Assembly: GCA_014706295.1 (NCBI GenBank)
Contig: JACSVZ010000001.1
Location: forward strand, 81,776,237 to 81,840,236
Origin: Lycocorax pyrrhopterus obiensis
Lineage: Eukaryota; Chordata; Aves; Passeriformes; Paradisaeidae
Direction: 5' to 3'
DNA: 64,000 nucleotides
Shown here: piece by piece, positions 61,101 through 64,000 of the stretch
Numbering within the stretch: position 1 is the first letter of the stretch
Layout of the letters: each line of letters starts with the position of its first letter
Position numbers and translations under genes: made by a program
The notes under the pieces: generated by a model
The model's input: only the letters and a program-made list of their open reading frames with translations
Told to the model about the DNA's origin: nothing
The model's database searches: none

Positions 61101-64000
61101 CTCAGAGGTGCGGCTTTGTCACCGCAGCTGCTGGACTGTCCCTGGTCATGGCAGAGCTCAAGCACAGCCAGTGCATGGGCTGTGACCCCGGAGATGCACC
61201 CCAAACCTGTCTCTCTCAACACCCCTTCCAGTCGTGGGTAGAGTATGACAACATTTTCGTGATTAATAGCTATTTGTTCCCCAAAGCAAGCATCAAGATG
61301 TGCTAATTCAGGTTAAATTAAGCAAATAATTTAACTTATGAAAATGGAGAAAACAAAGTGGATTTAAAAAAATACTTTTGAAATGAAGCTGAGTTCCTGT
61401 TTTGAATTATGTCTTTGTAAGTTTAAGTTGCAAAAAAACCCAAAGCAAACTAACCCAATTTTAGAAATAAATACTTGAGAATGAACAAAAAACTTTCTTT
61501 AGATTTAGCTGAGACATTTATTTAATCCAAAATATATTATATCATTTTTTAAGTAATGAAAGGAGGAAGACAAAAGAAAGGAATCTCTTAAGTCAACCTG
61601 ATTGATTTCTTCGTTACCTTTTTTTTTTTTTGTTTAGCTACTCTATCAAAAATTCATTTATTCCCACAAACATAAAGCCTTGCTAAATCTGAACGTAAAT
61701 TACTGTAATTGCTAACTGCCTCAGACCCTGGCAGGATGTGCTTGTATCCGGAAAGAAAATCCATAATTTACAGACAGTATAAAAATGCCCGTGCTATGTA
61801 GATTAGAAAAATAAGAAAAGCCCAGACCAGTACTCATGCATACAGATAAAAAGCTGTAACAGTCGCCCCATATACTGGCATTTTCATCACTTGCCTTTTA
61901 TGGAGTGAAAAGTTTTTATTTAGCAACAAAAACTATTTTGCTTTCAGTTATAAACTTTTCATTAATTACTATGCCTATTCCAGCAATAACTGAAAGAATG
62001 AGTTGGGACCAAGGTGTTCACTGCACTATAAAATCAGGGATTAGAGAAGGACTGGAGATTTTTCAACCTAAAATAGGCAAAAATTGATACAAGACAACTA
62101 GAAAACAAGGTTCAGAAATAGGTTGGTAACAGGAGTCCCTGGGCTCTAACAAGGAAATGAGGACTGGGAGGGAAATGCCAGGGTTCTTCTGCGGATGGAA
62201 ATGAAAGAGCAAACAAAGAAACAAGTAGCTGGCTATTGGCAATGCTTCAGTGCTGAACCTCTGCTGGAATGCTAAATGTACAGAACAGTGATGCTACCAT
62301 AACCCTAACATGATGACCCATCTGCTGTTCATCAGCACATGTGCCATGGACCTCTTCTCCTGGAGATTTAATAGGCACTGTAAGACCTGATGGTATTTGT
62401 TGCCTTTCCAGCATACCATTGCCAGGAATCTTCATCCCTTACTACCTTCTGCAGACCTCAAAAACTCATGCTTTTCCTCTAAAAGAGTGTAAATAAGATA
62501 CTAATCATCCACAGGGAAGAGTGGGGAGTCCCTGACACCCAGGGGCTGCAGTGGCTACTGGAGAGAGAGGACTCCCCACTGAGGACAGGGACCATCAACT
62601 TTTGCTTCTGTTGGGGCAGAGCTTCTGCCTGAGCATGGGCTAGGCTGTAGGATGCTCAGCTTTCTCTGTCACTTGGCCTGGTCTTTTTGTTCTGGTCTGG
62701 CTTTGGTTTTTTTTTTTTTTTGTCTGTGCCTGTGTTTTATCGGCTCTAACAGCTGGTCTGGCTATGCTTGATGGCAACAGTTGCAGCAACAGTCATTTTA
62801 ATCTGGAAAACACTAGGGTGGGTGGTACAAGTAATTTATGTGCTCTTTTCCAATTTTGGGAACTGAGAACTAAGGCTTCCCTGGTGATAGGAATTGTGGA
62901 AATTAATAACAAAGAGAGAAGAGCAACACAGGGCATGACCTAGTCTTTTGTGGAAATAAAGGAATCCAAAAGAAACGGGAAAATATACGACCTCATCACA
63001 CACCTGTTCCATCTGCCCCTTCTGGCAATCTATCCCTGGAGACTCATTGAGCATGGAACTGCTAAAGACTTCACCATATCCCAGTGGCTTAAAAAGCCAC
63101 TTGCTCTACAGGGGTACTAAATGTTTTATTTAGAGGAAATCAATGTGTTCTGGTAGCATCTGCCTTGAAATCCTCTCTGGCATGAGGACAAGGTGAGGTT
63201 CCAGTGCAGTGTCAGGACAAATGAAACACAAGACGCTCTTCTTCCCACAGGGATTTAATAACTGGACAGGAATGTGTGCCCTGGATTAAGAGGACAGCTA
63301 AGGTGGACAGCTAAGATGACTAAATAGTACAGGATTCTGGTTAAAAAACTCTCTAACTTAAAACAGGTTAAAACAGTACTTTGGACTGCACACATGCAAT
63401 TTAGGTAGATATTTGTATTTTGACTGTGTTCTGTGCTGGTTTCCTCTGACACACCCTCAGCCCCAGGTCTCCCAGTGAAGTCTTGGTCCACTGCACCAGC
63501 TGCTGTACAAATACACAATACACTGCTCACAGCATAAAGGAAGAAAGTAATCCATCAGCAGGATTGGAGATGGGGAGCTGAGGTAGCAAGAGATTAACAA
63601 GAACGTCTGACATCATGACAGAAATCTTTGGCAGTGCTGTCAGAATTCATATCTCTTCTGTCCTAGCCCAGTGTACCTAGGAAAGGAGTCCATCCGTCAT
63701 CTTCTGAACCAGCTCCAACTCTATCTATCAGTCCAATGCAGTACATGGAATTTCTTCCCGTATGTTATTTACAGAACCTGAAAATTAAAACACTGAAGCA
63801 ACTTTTGTGCCACACTTTTTTCATTTCACATTTCATGGATATGTGACTTTTGTGTGGAAATTATTTTTTCCTCTCCAAGCACGGTAGTGTCTAGAGCAAG
63901 AATATGCCACTCAGGCAGTCTGCTCTGCAAAGCAGCTTCTTTCATTTATTTCACATGGACAGCTGAGATAATGGCAAAGATCAGGAGGTGCCATTGTGGT
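58184..64000. other. No recognised gene to the end of the window
   Basis: The longest frame is 161 codons (58861-59346, minus), in a locally GC-rich patch. Its translation resembles nothing I know and lacks splice or start context. Short poly-T runs lie at 61618-61631 and 62707-62721. A 12-base perfect inverted repeat at 62520-62580 is listed separately. No CR1 or LTR was recognised in this part. Confidence 0.55.
62520..62580. repeat. 12-bp perfect inverted repeat with 37-base loop
   Basis: AGTGGGGAGTCC (62520-62531) and GGACTCCCCACT (62569-62580) are exact reverse complements. The loop contains CCAG and CTGG, which could extend pairing inward. The stem is GC-rich in an AT-rich setting. Confidence 0.8.

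Noticed and set aside
1..64000. Search for tRNA, rRNA, snRNA, CRISPR arrays, bacterial-type operons or a defence or biosynthetic system
   Set aside because: None was seen by eye. The window has vertebrate retrotransposon content, no dense coding, and no regular short-repeat/spacer array.

Overview
This window looks like non-coding DNA (intergenic, or inside a very large intron) from a bird. It is AT-rich and has no long open reading frame that can be read as a host gene. Its recognisable content is repeats typical of birds. The main ones are many CR1 LINE fragments, which end in the ATTCTATGATTCT-type 3' tail and carry decayed CR1 reverse-transcriptase or endonuclease protein. There are also two LTR-type segments and several old sauropsid or amniote repeats. 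The longest open frame (189 aa at 25.4-26.0 kb) is an antisense shadow of a CR1 copy. I see no tRNA, rRNA, CRISPR, bacterial-type operon or new multi-gene system.

Layout. At 0-6.8 kb I recognise nothing firm. At 6.8-7.1 kb there is a CR1 3' end (minus). At 14.6-16.4 kb there is a long, very old CR1 (minus). At 20.0 kb there is a short CR1 (minus). At 23.1-23.8 kb lies a GC- and CpG-rich LTR-like segment with several CCAAT boxes (minus). At 25.1-25.8 and 27.1-28.4 kb are two CR1 copies of one subfamily in the same orientation; the second keeps the FADD catalytic motif and abuts a degenerate 5-bp repeat. Plus-strand CR1 pieces lie at 32.1-32.7, 36.6-36.8, 37.6-38.7 (very old), 39.5-39.6 (very old 3' end), 41.7-42.2 and 51.7-51.8 kb. 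At 45.5-46.4 kb is a second LTR-like element built partly of seven ~50-bp modules, directly joined to a CR1 endonuclease fragment (46.4-47.1 kb, minus). Old palindromic or MIR-like repeats lie at 36.0, 49.0 and, less surely, 57.8-58.1 kb. From 58.2 kb to the end there is only single-copy sequence plus a few hairpins.

The window is best read as a record of retrotransposon insertions of several ages. The very old CR1s are legible only by patchy alignment in register. The 25-28 kb pair still has open frames of 60-100 codons. The LTR-like block at 23 kb still has many CpGs, so it is probably the youngest. No host gene product is supported. One short exon-like stretch near 29.4 kb and one homeodomain-site-rich AT block near 33.3 kb are the only hints of host function, and both are weak.

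All calls are from reading the sequence and recalling family patterns. No alignment or database search was run, so subfamily names and exact ends are approximate.
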